The notes under the pieces: generated by a model
What the model was told of the DNA's origin: nothing
Seen by the model: the letters and a program-made list of their open reading frames with translations, nothing else
Database searches by the model: none
Shown: positions 1 to 11,948 of the stretch, in pieces
Layout: every line of letters starts with the position of its first letter
How positions within the stretch are numbered: the first letter of the stretch is position 1
Program-made: the position numbers and the translations under genes
From: Alopecurus myosuroides
Lineage: Eukaryota; Streptophyta; Magnoliopsida; Poales; Poaceae
Assembly: GCA_028641055.1 (NCBI GenBank)
Contig: CM054059.1
Location: 108,698,263 to 108,762,262, forward strand
Length of the DNA: 64,000 nt
Direction: 5' to 3'

Positions 1-506
1 AAACAAGGAGACAAGGATATGATTCCCGTAGTTCCTTCTCAAAGAGAAGTACGTCTATGTTGGAGAGGTGGGGAGCCACCTAGGCGCTCCTCAATAGCAC
101 GGTTGTGCACACCTTGTTCTCCTTGAGCTTCTCCGGTGAGGGAGATTCTCGTTTCCACTATGAGGTCGACTTGAAGGCGTTGACCAAACCTTTACAAGGG
201 CTCGAGGTCACTCCGCAAGATGGATGGAGGCTCTCAAGCAATCCGTAGCTTCTTGCAACAAGGTGGAAGCTACAAGCACAAGATCTACTAAGGTTTCTAG
301 GCCTCAAGTAGGATTCTAGATCTACTAGGTTGTGGTGGATGGATTTGGGATTCCTTTGGTGGAAGTGTGGATCTAGGCCTCCTCTAGCTCTCCACCAAGT
401 ATGGGAGTGATTGGGTGGACGGAGTGGGAGATCTAGGCGGATGAAGCTTTCATTAATGGCTAGGAGAGAGAAATGGGAAAAGCTTGGCATTTAAGAGGTA
501 GGGGAA

Positions 507-522
507 GGGGTATTTATACCCC
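507..522 (-). promoter_or_regulatory. TATA-like box in a near-palindrome
   Basis: On the minus strand the sequence reads GGGGTATAAATACCCC, a consensus plant TATA box. The palindrome array lies immediately upstream. The same box recurs at 63204-63221 in the second copy of this repeat. Confidence 0.5.
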
Positions 523-544
523 TTTCATTAAGTGATCGTTTGCA

Positions 545-1085
545 GTCCAGAAGCACCGGAGGCTCCGGTGGTTTCACCGGAGGCTCCGGTGGCTCCATCC
601 TGTTGCGCACTGGCGCAGCGCACCAGCTCCCCTTTGGTGAGCAACGGGGCGGAGGCTCCGGTGGCTGCTGCGGAGGTTCCGCCCACCGGAGGTGCACCGG
701 AGGCTCCGGTGGAACCTCCGCTCTCATCAAACAGAGCAGCAGTTCGGCGGAGTCTCCACCGGATGCCCACCGGAGGCCATTTACACTGGGGGCAGGCGAG
801 GGCACCGGTGGAGCCTCCGCTTTTATCCAACAGAAGGGCATTTTGGCGGAGCCTCCACCGGAGGCGCACCGGACCCCATGTGTGCGCAGGCCCAATGTTG
901 GAGGGTGGCGGAGCCTCCGGTGGAAGTGGCGGAGGTTCCGCCCACCGGAGTGCCACCGGAAGTTCCGCTCGTGGATCCGCTCTTTTGCTTCAGAGAGGGA
1001 TTTGGGCGGAGCCCACACCGGACCCCCACCGGAGCCTGGGAGGAGCCTCCGGTGGATTCACCGGAGCCTCCGCTCCTGCACAAAA
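545..1085. repeat. Array of CCGGAGGCTCCGG-type palindromes
   Basis: About 540 bases hold many imperfect copies of CCGGAGGCTCCGGTGG and its variants (GGAGGTTCCGCC, GGAGCCTCCGC). They are irregularly spaced and many are self-complementary. All six frames stay largely open here because of the composition, so the overlapping reading frames are not genes. The array adjoins the TATA-like box at 507-522. Confidence 0.8.
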
Positions 1086-1150
1086 CAACTTTCTGGATTC
1101 CTTTCTCCTTGCACTTTTCATATAAAACGAACACTCGCCCCATATAGATA

Positions 1151-2744
1151 GTGACCCTAATTTAACCTGGGCATTTTCATTCATCGAACAAACATTAGAT
1201 CAAGTAGATATGTTGTCATATATTTACCAAAACGGACGATGATCTTTCAGAAACCAAATCAAAGGAGCCCTTAGATTTTTCGTAACTTTCTGAGCACTTT
1301 CATTTTTAGCTCTTTTCTGCAATGCATAGAAAAAAATAGATCGAAACTAACAACCGGGTACTGGATTAATAGGTTACTCCAATAAATGCTATAAAATGAT
1401 ATAAAATTATAGTTAAAACATATTGCAATGATATAAAATAAGCATCGAATGTATTTGAATCATATTAAAATCACCGACCGTTACTATTTTCGTTCTACAA
1501 TCTTATCATCTTAAAATCACCCCTGTGATCTTAGAGTATGGATTGTGTTCAACAAGATTAACCAGTTCACAACAGAAACTAGTTTTATTCTCTTCCTAGG
1601 CAGAACCATACATGACAACCAAACTCCATTTAAAAAAATTAGCCTGTTTCCCAATATAATGTAAACTCTCTCCTCCTAACAGGCCAACACATGCATAGAA
1701 TTTGATTAAACAGCTGAGTAGGATACCACCAGATCTGTCGTGCAGTGGGATACAATGCGAGGTGCACGTCTTCCCGCCTTGTAAATCACAAAAATGCAAA
1801 TTATGGTCCGGAACACAATCAACAATGTCTAAATGTCATCCAAGTCACTAAGAACTTCGTTATTCATAAATATGATATACATTGGTAACCAATTCAGAGA
1901 TTTGGAGAATTTTTCTTTTTCACGACTTTTGGCACTTTTCTCAAGAGGTTGATTTGGACTTTATGGCTGGATACTTTAAAATCATATGAAAAATCTAAGC
2001 TCAGCATCATCTACACCCACCTCCGACACCTCGCCAACTATATGAGATAAACGCCGATGGCACAGAGGGAGAACCGATGCCCCAGTTACCCGGGCAGCTG
2101 CCCCGGCTTCCGACCGGCCGACATAGTGTAAATCGATGACTATCTCACAAATAATTAGCATCATTAGCCTTCTAATCAAAAGTTTGCCCGGGTTTTAAAT
2201 ATTTGGGTATGCTAATGCATATGACTCCTCGTCATAAGCTGAGTGATGGACAACTCACTCGAAGCTTTTGGAAAAACTTTTAGGTGGTCAATCTCCATGT
2301 GTTTAAGAGCGTTTGCCAATATTACAAATTTCATTTACATTTCTTTCCATATTAATACCAACCCTATTCAAATTCGAAACTTTTTTTCAATCCGGGCTAC
2401 TACCCCTTTCCAATATTCATCATAACGGAAATACACTGTACCAACATTACAAGAAAAGGATACGGGAAAGAGATAACACCCTCGCATCAACCAGGAAACC
2501 CGTTGAAACTGCTCTGCATCGAAACAACCTCTACGGGGCAAAAAAATTGGAGACACTAAAGAACTATCCTAACGGGAGATAAAGTTTCCAACACAAAAAA
2601 AGCAGAAATAGTACGCACCAACTCTAACAGGCAACCGCAACCACAACCAACCAGATGAAGCTGTCCTAAAGGCAGATCAAACTATCCAAACCCACAGCAG
2701 GGCCAAAGCATCGAACACTCCAAATTTCATAACTCAGCAACCCA
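1151..2744. other. AT-rich intergenic DNA, nothing recognised
   Basis: No long open frame, terminal repeat or RNA gene was seen. A GC-richer patch at about 2000-2130 has a short minus-strand frame with no recognisable domain. Confidence 0.5.
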
Positions 2745-4785
2745 TCAGATTGTCCCAGGTCCTTCAATCAGAAGCACTGCACCAGATCTTCCACTTGCCC
2801 CCACTTGCGAGACCTCTTTCACCTTCTTCATCAGCTTCTCCGCTCTAATCTTGATCTTCTCAGCTTCCTCCTCCGAGTACAAACCTTCCCAATATGTTAA
2901 GAAAGTAGCCATCATGTAAAAAATCACATCAGGGGATTTAACCACATAGTTTTCAAATGTCACTTTATTTCTAGTCTTCCACACCGCCCAGCACAAGGCT
3001 GCAAGAATGACAGTAAATAACTTCTCTTCTCCAGGAAGGTATCTATGGAACCACACCCAACTTCGCCACATGTTTCTAGGGATATTATTTGTTCCTAAAC
3101 ATTCCCCAAGAATCCCCCAAGCCACTGTGCTTGTATTGTAGGTGAAAAACAAATGGGCCGCTGTTTCTACATTCTTACAAAAAGAGCAATCAGGGCATCC
3201 TAGCCACTTTCTTTTACGCATATTACTTCTCGAAGGAATGGCATCAACTACCACATAATTTTTTTGATTTTTAAAGGCAAGCTAGCTTTCCAAATGAACT
3301 TATTATCAGCCCCCAACACAGTTTTCTCTAACCACCGATACATCGAGGCTGTTGAATTTTTTTTTATTCGAAGTTAACTTCCAGCAAACTTCATCAGGAA
3401 GCAACGAATGAGGAACAACCTGAACTTCCTGTCTGATCTCCTCCCATTGCACCTCTAGATCTCCTGATATCCTTCTCCAGAAAGGGATATCACAATTTTT
3501 TGCAGCCACCTCCGAAAAAGTGGCATTTTGATCCATAGCAATACTATATAACAAAGGGTAAGTGGAGTATAAAGCAGTTTCATTGAGCCATGGATCTTGC
3601 CAAAACCTCATCAAATTGCCACTTCTTAGGATAATCTTCCTCCCACAAAAATATATGTTTCTAATTTTCATAATGCTTTTCCAATATGGTGAATCATTTA
3701 CCCTTGTTTTCACATTTTCTATATTTTTTGTTTTAAATATTTAGCCTTTACAATGGATTGCCACAAACCATCCCGAGTTTCCAGTTTCCACCACCACTTA
3801 CACATGGGACTAATATTTTTCTTATGTAAGTCTTTAACACCAAGGCCCCATTTTTTTCGATCTACATATTCTCTTCCATTTAACCGTATGATAAGTTCTC
3901 TTTTTCTTTTTCCACCCCAAAAGAAATGCCTCCTGTGTTCATCAAGTTTCTCAATTATGGTCTTATTGAGTAGGTGAAGAGACATATAGTATGTTGGAAT
4001 TCCAGAAAGGCAAACATCCAACAGAGTAAGCCTAGCACCAGAGGATGCAGATTCACACACCCAGGCATCTAATTTTTTTAATAAATTTAGTATCCAGGAA
4101 ACTTCAGTCCACACTTTTCAGATTTGAAAATGTGATAGGCATACCAAGATATTTCAAGGGTAGATGTCCCACTTGACAGCCAAAAACACCAGAGTAAAAG
4201 GAGGCAATGTTATTATCTCCACCTATAACAAAGATTTCACTTTTGTCGAAATTTATCTTAAGCCCCGACATCATCTCGAACATATACAGCAACAACTTAA
4301 GGTTGACAACTTGGTCAGGTTTATGATCAATGCATAAGATGGTGTCATCAGCGTATTGTAGGATCGCCACCCCATGCTCAATTAGATATGAGGCAAAACC
4401 AGTGATGAGGCCATTTCTCTGAGCACAAAGTACCATTTTTGTTAAACTCTCGGCAACCATATTTAAAAGAGTAGGTGACAGGGGATCGCCTTGCCTAACA
4501 CCTTTGGCACTTTGAAAATACGGTCCCATCTTGTTATTTAATTTAACACTAACTGTTCCATCTACAAGGCACATCTTAACCCAATTGCACCACTTCTCCG
4601 AGAACCCTCTAACTTTATGACATTCTAACAAGAAATCCGAGTTAACTTTGTCGTAAGCCTTCTCGAAGTCTAATTTCAAAATAATCCCAGTTCTTTTTTA
4701 AACATCGACATGATGCATAATCAGGGAAAAGATGCCATCAAGAATATTACGGCCTTTAATAAAGGCATTTTGCTGAATGCTGAAA
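2745..4785 (-). pseudogene. 5'-truncated L1-type LINE (reverse transcriptase to zinc-binding C-terminus)
   Basis: Minus-strand frames read in order as a plant non-LTR retrotransposon. 4104-4785 encodes reverse transcriptase with FEKAYDKV, GVRQGDPLSP and the catalytic LQYADDTI block. 3719-4114 encodes the linker after RT with the LFFWGG-like region. 3306-3713 and 2745-3254 encode the C-terminal part with a CPDC/CKNVETAAHLFF zinc-binding motif (zf-RVT type). The frames are broken by shifts (the 4104-4114 overlap) and stops, including a TAA near 4698. The endonuclease and N-terminal part are absent, and the homology stops near 4785, as expected for 5' truncation during target-primed reverse transcription. 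A clear poly(A) tail was not identified. The copy is dead and old. Confidence 0.88.
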
Positions 4786-4799
4786 TGCTGTCAAGTAAA

Positions 4800-5115
4800 A
4801 GGAAAAAAAGACTTGGATGACCTGTCGCAGAGGTGAGGTTGCCGCAGAGGTGAGGTTTTGCACTGCCTTGCGGCGCATCACCTTCGTCATGATCTCCTCG
4901 TCGGTGGATACCGAAAACAATCTTGACAGCTGAAATAGAACAAAGCAAGTTTACAAAGAAATGCGTAGCTGCTAGCAATGTCCCATGGATTTGGATGCAC
5001 CACGCAGGCCCGTACTATAAGTCTATATAACATATATCCAAGCGAAGAATATGCTTGCTTAGTGGTGCTGATTAGCACATTATTATTATTCTGCTCAAAG
5101 TTGCCTCCCATCATG
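4800..5115 (-). other. Possible orphan exon(s), unidentified
   Basis: On the minus strand a good acceptor (tatttcag) near 4929 is followed by an open stretch reading LSRLFSVSTDEEIMTKV and MRRKAVQNL, which has coding character. A second open stretch upstream (4987-5114) holds an asparagine run. I do not recognise the protein. This may be the 3' end of a broken host gene cut by the LINE, or chance coding potential. Confidence 0.25.
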
Positions 5116-6122
5116 AGATAGCATGAATATTGGGATCACATAGTGTTAGGCTCCCAGAATATCTAGCCTATTATAGCAGCTGCAACTTGAGCGAGCAGCT
5201 AGCAATGATGGACTTATTTTTAACCTGGATACCCCAATTGGTAGCCCTGTCAGCTCTGTTTGCACTATCCATGAGCTTATAAGGAGATAAGATACACTTG
5301 AGTACCTGTACATATGATAGAAGCGTCCTGCATTATTACAAGATCGTCTCCCAAATCAAAGATTGTCAAGTGATGAAGCCCAACAAATGGGATCACACCA
5401 AATTTAATTTGCATGGAAACTTTGACCCGTGGTCGGCCTCACAACGCAAGCTAGTGCCTGTGTGTGTGTGTGGACCTCCCAACATAGCAGATTCTTTTGA
5501 TGTCTGATTACTGGTCCTGGTACAGTTGAGAGGACCACAGGCACGGATTAGACCATTGATCTGTACTTCCATGGCATCCAATGCATCGCCTCCCCAACAA
5601 CTGTCGCAGACGAGTTCAATTATTACAAGGTGCCACAGTGTGCATGGCAAAAACAAAAACACAAGGTGCCACTGCCAGCCACACTGAAGTACTTCAAGAA
5701 TCAATGGAGAGAGTGGTACATCCCAACAGCATTTGCTACTCCATCAAAAGAAAGATTCAGTTCAGGGCCGGTAAAACAGTAACCAAATTCAGGCAGAACT
5801 TAAGTCCAATTCACATCAAGTGCCTTACATGCAGACAGAGTGAAACCTTAGCCACGAAAATAAGAAGGGGGTGTCACGGTACTGTCGGCATCTCTATCTG
5901 CTAACCACATCCCACAAACGAGTTATTGGTCAGCTTACTACACAAAATCAAAAGGTCTGTCAAGTCTAGCAAATGACGGTAACTACAGTCACAACAAGAT
6001 ACAGTCTTCCTTACAACATGCATCCTTGTCGGAAGTACGGTACCTAACGATGATGAGCGCTAAGATAAGAAGACTATGTATGACAAAAGCATAGGAATTC
6101 TTATTCTTTGCATTTCAGCAGT
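5116..6122. other. Non-coding stretch including the 3' flank of the MBD gene
   Basis: No convincing frame was seen. A short TG microsatellite lies at about 5459-5471. The part nearest 6122 would hold the 3' UTR of the minus-strand MBD gene. Confidence 0.5.
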
Positions 6123-9100
6123 TCACTGGGGAGGGAACCAACCACTGCTGTAGAGCTTATCTGATGGCCTTGCCATTGGCATCCTCACACGGTCAACTTG
6201 TGCATGGTTCATCCTAGCGCCATCATAGATGGAAGTGGAAGAATTTGGCACCGGACCTTTATTCGAGCTCTGAAGGAAGCAGTTTGCGACAGGGATATCA
6301 CCTGTAAGAGTCTTGAATGCAAACTCAAGGCATGGGTCTGACCAGATACTTCGCAGCAGCGACGATAGGGAGGAACCAGGCATAGCGGCATCAGCTGTTT
6401 CAAAGAGCCCAGCCTGTTGTGCTGGAGCATGCACCTCAGCGGGTGCATTCTGGTATCCAACATTTGCTATAGAGCATCCAACAGATGTTCCTAATGTCTG
6501 TTCAGGAACTGAAGCATACTTGTCTTCAGCATGTCCAGAAGCAGTAGCACTATGTGCTCCATCTTTCTTCTGAGGAAATAAAGAGGAAATGGTCCTTGAT
6601 TTAGGATTTTTGACCTGCTTTGTTGGTTGTAACTGATCGTCAGTATCTGTCGATGTGCTGACAGGGGAATCTCTGGGCACATTACTGGCTTCCTGGTTGA
6701 TTTTCAGTGCAGTTAAACGAGCTGACGCTCGAACAGGTGTAGAAATCTGTTTCACAGGTTTAGTTTTTTGCTTCTTTTCCTTGGGTTTCGGCTCCACATT
6801 TGCTTCTTCTCTCCCAGCTGATTCATGCTTCAGAGACTGATTTTTCACTCTTGCCTTCCGAACCTCCAAATCTGTTAGCCTCCTTTGGGAGAAACCCTCG
6901 GGCTCTGATGATGGCATATTTTCAGAATTCTCTCTGTTCTTTGGGTTGGACTCATGACCACTATCCATCTTTATGTTATCTGAAGGTCTTTCTGCCTGCA
7001 TATTTCAAAATAAAAGGCTAAAGACAGTACACTAAAAGTTTAAGTGTAGAAAAGGAAAACATAGGTAACATTGAACGATCATTGCTATTCACTCATCAGC
7101 AGTACAAATGACATCTGAGGGTATTGGTAGTTCATTGAGTTGAGGACAACAATGCTGATGTTTAAGTTCAGCACAGTAAATTCATTGGGCGAAAGTGTAG
7201 CTTACACTGTAGGATACTGGGAAAATTGATAATACACTGATGTAAATTATCAAATTGCAGTTCAATGAAAAAACACATTGCAGGTATTAAAATATATATA
7301 CAGAACATGAGAGAAAAAGGGCGTGAAATGCAGAACTTAACATCAGTAACCCATTTCATCTGCATCTCATTTTGGTTGAGACACTTGCAAGCATGAAGTG
7401 GTCCAGCTTAAAAGAATAATTTGGTCATCAAGCCTTGATAATCTGACCGTTGATAAATTAACCATCCGAACTTTGTTCAGAAATTTAAAATTTCCATGCC
7501 CCTCCTCTCTTATATTTTTAAATACCATAGTTTCAATGGGTGCGGTGTGTTTTAGCAAATTATCACAATTGTGTAGGTGCATCAGTAAACCATCCATTTT
7601 CTGGTGCGCTTCAGCAAACGAAATACTTTGCATTAAACTAGAACTAATCTAATACTACCTGTAATACTTTATATTTCAAATTGTTTTTACTTTAGCAATT
7701 GAATAATTAGCTGACATGAGATTTTTTAGCTCGGTGGATGGCGGTGGGAACATCTAGACATGAGTCAAATAAGAAATGCCACAAGATAGGGAACATACTT
7801 GATGAGATTGGTTCTCTGAAATCTGCAGGTCTTGAACTTTTCTCTTGTTTGGTGTCACAGTGGAATTGCTAGTATCTTGAGATTCGAGATGACGGTAAAC
7901 ATCTTTCAAAGAACGGAATTCGTAATTATTGGTAGGATCAATGTAGAACTGTAGAAATCAAATGGTTAGATCAGTTACAACTACAAAACAGAGGATTAAA
8001 TAGAAAATAAGTTAATGATGTCAATGGCATATAAATTGTGCACACCATATTGTGGAGAAACAAGAGCCTAAACCCTATTGGCAGAAAATAATTCAAGAAG
8101 TTACTTTCAGTTAATGTCTATTAACCTAGAACTCATTCCCTAAAGACTCAACAAGTCATGTCGATGTGAATTTATTCGGTCAAAAAGGCATAAGTCTCTT
8201 CTTGTACTATATCTATATAAGGTACAAAGTATCATCTTTCAATTAATTGTTCATGTTCGTACCATGACAAGAACACGATTCAATGATTTATGTGTCTAAA
8301 GTTGATTAAAAATATCAAAGCTTCACTGCATTGCTCATATAGACAGCTTGCAAACAACAGTTCAGTCAGCACCCTATAATAATTGATCACCAACTTTGTT
8401 ACTAAGTTAAATTAATCGGGTGGTACTAGTGAAAAATGAAAAGACTGGCGGTCTAATCTCCACTAAAAGAAAGCTGCAAAATCCTAACGCATGTAGGGAG
8501 GAATGCAATTGCTTTTGTACCAGATCATTAACAACACTTTTTCTTTAGGACCTCTATAGCTTTGTTGGTAGAAGCAAGATACATCTTGATGAAATAAATC
8601 ACAAAGGCATCGAGTTAACATATTGGCAGTTAAAATAGTTTGCATCAACTAGATGCATCAATATATTTTCATTATCTAAGGCATCAATTTACAAACATTT
8701 TCTCAACTGAACCATGGAAAGTACAGTTTACCAAGTCCCTCCTGGCCCTGGCTCCAGGTCGAGCCTTTCTAGGCCTGTATTCTTTCGTCCAACCATCAGG
8801 CAGCCCCTCTCCGGCAGGCCCATTCTTGCTATCACCCTAGCACGTAGGTAAGGAGTAGGAATTAAGCAAACTTGCCAAATAGTACTGAGCAGATATATAA
8901 AACAAAAAAGAAAAGGGGGAAGAGTTTATAGAGTTTCCATACCATGATCTAGCACAATCCAAAAGATCCTGTTTGGCTAAGACATCCTGAGACATGAAAG
9001 GAACATGATAAGCATCTGAATGGAACTCATAAATGCATGGATCTTAGTGTGAAGAAAAGATGGCTTTGTTACTACTAGCATCCTAAGACCTGAAGCCGTC

Positions 9101-9863
9101 CGTGAGGAAATCCGATGGCACAACGTACATAGAAGGCCCTTGCAGAACATATCCCGATTTTCCTCAAATCCACTCCTGAAGTCCTGATCGTACCTCGGAT
9201 TGATCTATTAATAGACCTTCCTGATCCGAGACCCTTGAGAAAAGGATCTAGTGACCCAAACGCCGAGTCTTAACCAGGAGGGCAATATTTAGAAAGATTC
9301 CGACTAGGGTGGGGGCGGTGTGGTGTGTGGACTGCGCATGTCCCAAGTCATGTTGCTCATGTTTCGAGGAAAAAAGAAATCTTGGGGCTCATGATGTCGC
9401 TACTGATTTAAACACTGTACTACTAATATTTATGTTGAATAAAATCTCTCTTATACTGGGATAGCTCGCCAAACCCAGCTAGGAACTTGCTAGATAGATT
9501 AGCGCGCAGGTCAAACCTCCCAAGGAAAGCTCCCAGTATTAGTGGTGAATTAGCAACGGCAAAAAAGGAAGCAAAGAGGTGCGCAGCAGGCCTTGTGTTT
9601 TGATTAGGGTAAGCAGAGCTGGCGTCTCCATATTGATTCCTTACTCAGAAATACCCAAAGGATTCAAGCAGGAAAGAATCTCAGGCGACGAACTAATCAG
9701 TAATAGGTGGCTGGATTGAATGAACAAAATCACCCAGAGAGTCCTTTTTGTAGAGTCCTGGAAATCCAGATCCAGAAAAACCTGGCACGGATTATCAATA
9801 GCACCGAACTAAGCAGAAAGGGAGGCAGCACATGCTAACTTGAAGAACAGATTGCATGTCCAT
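6123..9863 (-). CDS. Methyl-CpG-binding-domain (MBD) protein, plant MBD10/13-like
   Basis: Four coding exons on the minus strand join in phase: 9863-9840, 8836-8732, 7948-7799 and 6995-6123, giving 383 residues. All introns have GT and AG ends. The start is ATG 9863, the first codon in phase with the MBD exon. An MBD-like fold is encoded across exons 2-3 (residues ~19-75), with GLPDGWTKEYRPRK, then FYIDPTNNYEFRSLKDVYRHL, the typical plant form of the domain that binds methylated or modified DNA in chromatin. The linker is very basic (RKARPGARARR). The last exon has a lysine-rich tract, a VRASARLTAL motif (~180-190) and a conserved-looking SDPCLEFAFKTLTGDIP block (~312-328). No lesion was seen. 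The assignment to MBD10/MBD13-type rather than another class is inference. Confidence 0.85.
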
Positions 9864-10095
9864 GTTCTTCTTGTTCGTGGCAGACAAAGCGCAAGAGCAC
9901 TAGCATCCTCCAGGAAGCAGTAACCTTCGCAGGATAGAAGAATATACACCAGGAAATTTTGCCGAAAAGGATAGGGAAAAAAGAAGTATTTTCGCACCAA
10001 CTAAGGCGAGATATATGCTAAAATCGGCACACACTAGCCAGGACAAAAAAAAAACTGCGCGCGCCAAGGAACGATCAGGTGGAGCAGGAACTCAC

Positions 10096-10290
10096 CCAGT
10101 CGGTCAGCCAGTCAGTCACCGGCCGCCGATGGAGGCCATGGAGCTGGTCGCCGCCGAGCAGTTTGGAAGAGGAGGAGAGCCGGGTAGGAAGGAAGAAGGC
10201 ACGAGGAGACGCACGCGAGGAGGCTCCACTAGAGGACGACCGCCACGAGCGCTAGTAAGGAGCAAGTAATAGTCGGAGGAGGGCAGCAGG
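10096..10290 (-). other. Likely 5' UTR exon of the MBD gene
   Basis: The minus strand has a strong donor (CTGG then GTGAGT) at 10096/10095 following a GC-rich leader. The only ATG here opens a frame of seven codons (MASIGGR then TGA), which would act as an upstream ORF. The 3' end of intron 1 and the exact start of transcription were not fixed. Confidence 0.45.
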
Positions 10291-10345
10291 CTCTCCCTTT
10301 GTTTTCTCTCATTCGCATTCGCGTCGTGCTCTCGTGATCCCGTCA

Positions 10346-11945
10346 GAGCATGGTTAATAATATAGCCGGCTGCTGGCTATAAGATATTGCCATGTCATTT
10401 TATAGCCAGCTTATAGCCAACATGTACAATAGTATACTATATGTGTGCATTATTTTGTCAACACATGGCCCACTTTACACTCTCACAAAGTCATGATGCG
10501 GTGGGTCCGGTTCGGCCCACCGACCCGCTGGACCGGACCTGGAATTTGTTATCGATAGGGTGAGGGACTGACCCGCGGAGAAATAGGTGCTTCATGAACC
10601 TTAACCTTTCGACCCTAGGGTCGAATCGAACCTCCTGGCGCAGACTACAGCCGCCGCCGCAGACCTCGCTGTACACGCCTATCTATCACGCAAGCACTAC
10701 TTGCTAACCTCTCCGGCCGGCTCCTCTCGTCGCCGCGCTACTTCCTCGAACTCTCCGGCCCGCTCCGCTTGTCGCCGTGCTCCGCCGCGCACCCCACCGT
10801 CGCAGCTCCGGCACCGAGTAAGCTGCTGCGTCGATGACTCATTGGTACTTCGACCACGGTCGACGCGCATGCACCGCCTAACGCGCGAACGGGCCGTTGG
10901 GGACCTCACGCTTATAGACGTCGCCAGGAATGGCAATGACAGGAGCACGCAGACCGCGGAGGTGAACGTCCGGGGCATCGACTCTCCGTGCGCGCCGGCC
11001 GGGCAGGTCACTGTCGGTGTCGTCCTTTCTTCGTGCCCAGCCAGGGCTGCCGGTGACACGGGCTTTGGCCGGGGTCCCACGAACCTGCCTTCCCATCTCT
11101 ACTCCAAACTCTCACCCAACGGCAGTGAGTCGTTTGCCTGTCGAGCACAGCCGCCACAACCAGCATGGCGTTCTTCTTCGTGGGCACGAGCGTATGAGCT
11201 TATATGTGACAGTTCAACGCGAGCGCCATCCTCTGCCGCACGCCCTTGGTGAGCAGTCCAGGAACCCATTGGCGTACGACATCCAGTTCGCCGGCAACGC
11301 CATCAACCAAGAAGCCGTCCAGCTCCCGTCCAGCACACTCGAACTCGTCACGCTCGACACGCTGTACATGGCGCTGCGGCACGACTGTGTACGTCGTCGC
11401 TGTCACGTTCAAGCGGGCGACAGCGTGGGTGCTGTGCGTTCCGCCGTGGCGCCGTTTGAGGTGTGCTTCGACAGCAACGCCCTCGGCTTCACGGCGGCCG
11501 GATACGCGGTGGCGCCGGTGAACCTGCTGATGGCGCGCGGGGCGGGAACTGGACGGGCCCGACTTGTTGGCGCAGGTGGCGGAGGTCACGGGTGCCTGTT
11601 TGTCGACGGCAGTTGGCCGGCGCGTAGCGCCGTGGCTCTCAGTGGTTCTATTGCAGTTCAAGGAGAAGAGGGCCGAACCTAAGGTTTACCCGTGAACCTG
11701 GAACAGGGTTACGGTGCAAACCTAAACCTGCTAGTTGTTTAAAAGGATCGGTGGTCCAATGCCAGGTCCGAACCGGACCGGACCTAGCCCATCTATATCA
11801 CAAAGTGCCTATGAGCACGTGCAAGAGCTGGCTACTATCTTGTAGCCCGCTTCTATTCTCTCTCCTCTTCTCTCTCATCCAACTAAGCACAAATATATTA
11901 TTAAATTCCTTATAGCCCGCTTACATGGTCTTATTGTACTTGCTC
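10346..11945. mobile_element. TIR element carrying a captured gene fragment (PIF/Harbinger-like TSD)
   Basis: The ends are imperfect inverted repeats: GAGCATGGTTAATAATATAGCC on the left and the complement of a GAGCAAG..AATAAGACC end on the right. Both are flanked by TCA (10343-10345 and 11946-11948). Subterminal parts repeat 'atagccggctgctggctata' and 'tagcccgctt', typical of grass Tourist-type elements. The 1600-bp body is GC-rich and non-transposase. It contains a fragment resembling a host TAXI-like gene, so this is a Pack-type non-autonomous element. It sits just upstream of the MBD gene and could influence its promoter. Confidence 0.6.
11220..11690 (+). pseudogene. Fragment resembling TAXI-type xylanase inhibitor / aspartyl-protease-like gene
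   Basis: On the plus strand, the frame reading IQFAGNAINQEAVQLPSSTL, LVTLDTLYMAL, VAPFEVCFDSNALGF and GYAVAPVNLLMARG follows the C-terminal half of plant TAXI proteins. In that family a CYDSSALG-like block precedes GYAVP and the inhibitor's last strands. Frame changes near 11395, 11430 and 11545 are needed to keep the similarity, and no signal peptide or complete domain is present. It lies wholly inside the TIR element at 10346-11945, so capture and decay is the simplest reading. The family call rests on pattern recognition only. Confidence 0.5.
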
Positions 11946-11948
11946 TCA

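Larger units (their letters stand above)
1..1150 (-). repeat. Unclassified grass repeat, partial (same family as 27440-27847 plus 63124-63735)
   Basis: The block runs from the window edge to about 1150. It matches, in order and motif content, the dispersed copy reassembled from 27440-27847, 39426-39631 and 63124-63735. Both contain a stretch about resolving 'gagtacgtct', a 'gggtggatgg'-like stretch, a TATA-like box inside GGGGTATTTATACCCC (507-522), and then an array of palindromic CCGG-bounded motifs. Read on the minus strand the order is array, TATA, leader, which resembles the U3-to-R part of an LTR or another retroelement promoter. No terminal repeats or coding domain are visible because the window cuts the copy. 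It could also be a non-autonomous DNA element, so the class is left open. Confidence 0.55.

Noticed and set aside
545..1085. CRISPR-like array
   Set aside because: Units are irregular, palindromic and without unique spacers, and the DNA is plant nuclear.
1..1150. CACTA-type transposon end
   Set aside because: No CACTA terminus or regular subterminal repeats were found; the class is left open.
491..1184. Several overlapping ORFs of 100-200 codons on both strands
   Set aside because: All arise from the GC-rich palindrome array, which leaves every frame open. They have low complexity and no domain.
10701..11252. 183- and 127-codon ORFs in the left part of the captured-fragment element
   Set aside because: Overlapping opposite-strand frames in GC-rich sequence; no family pattern was seen.
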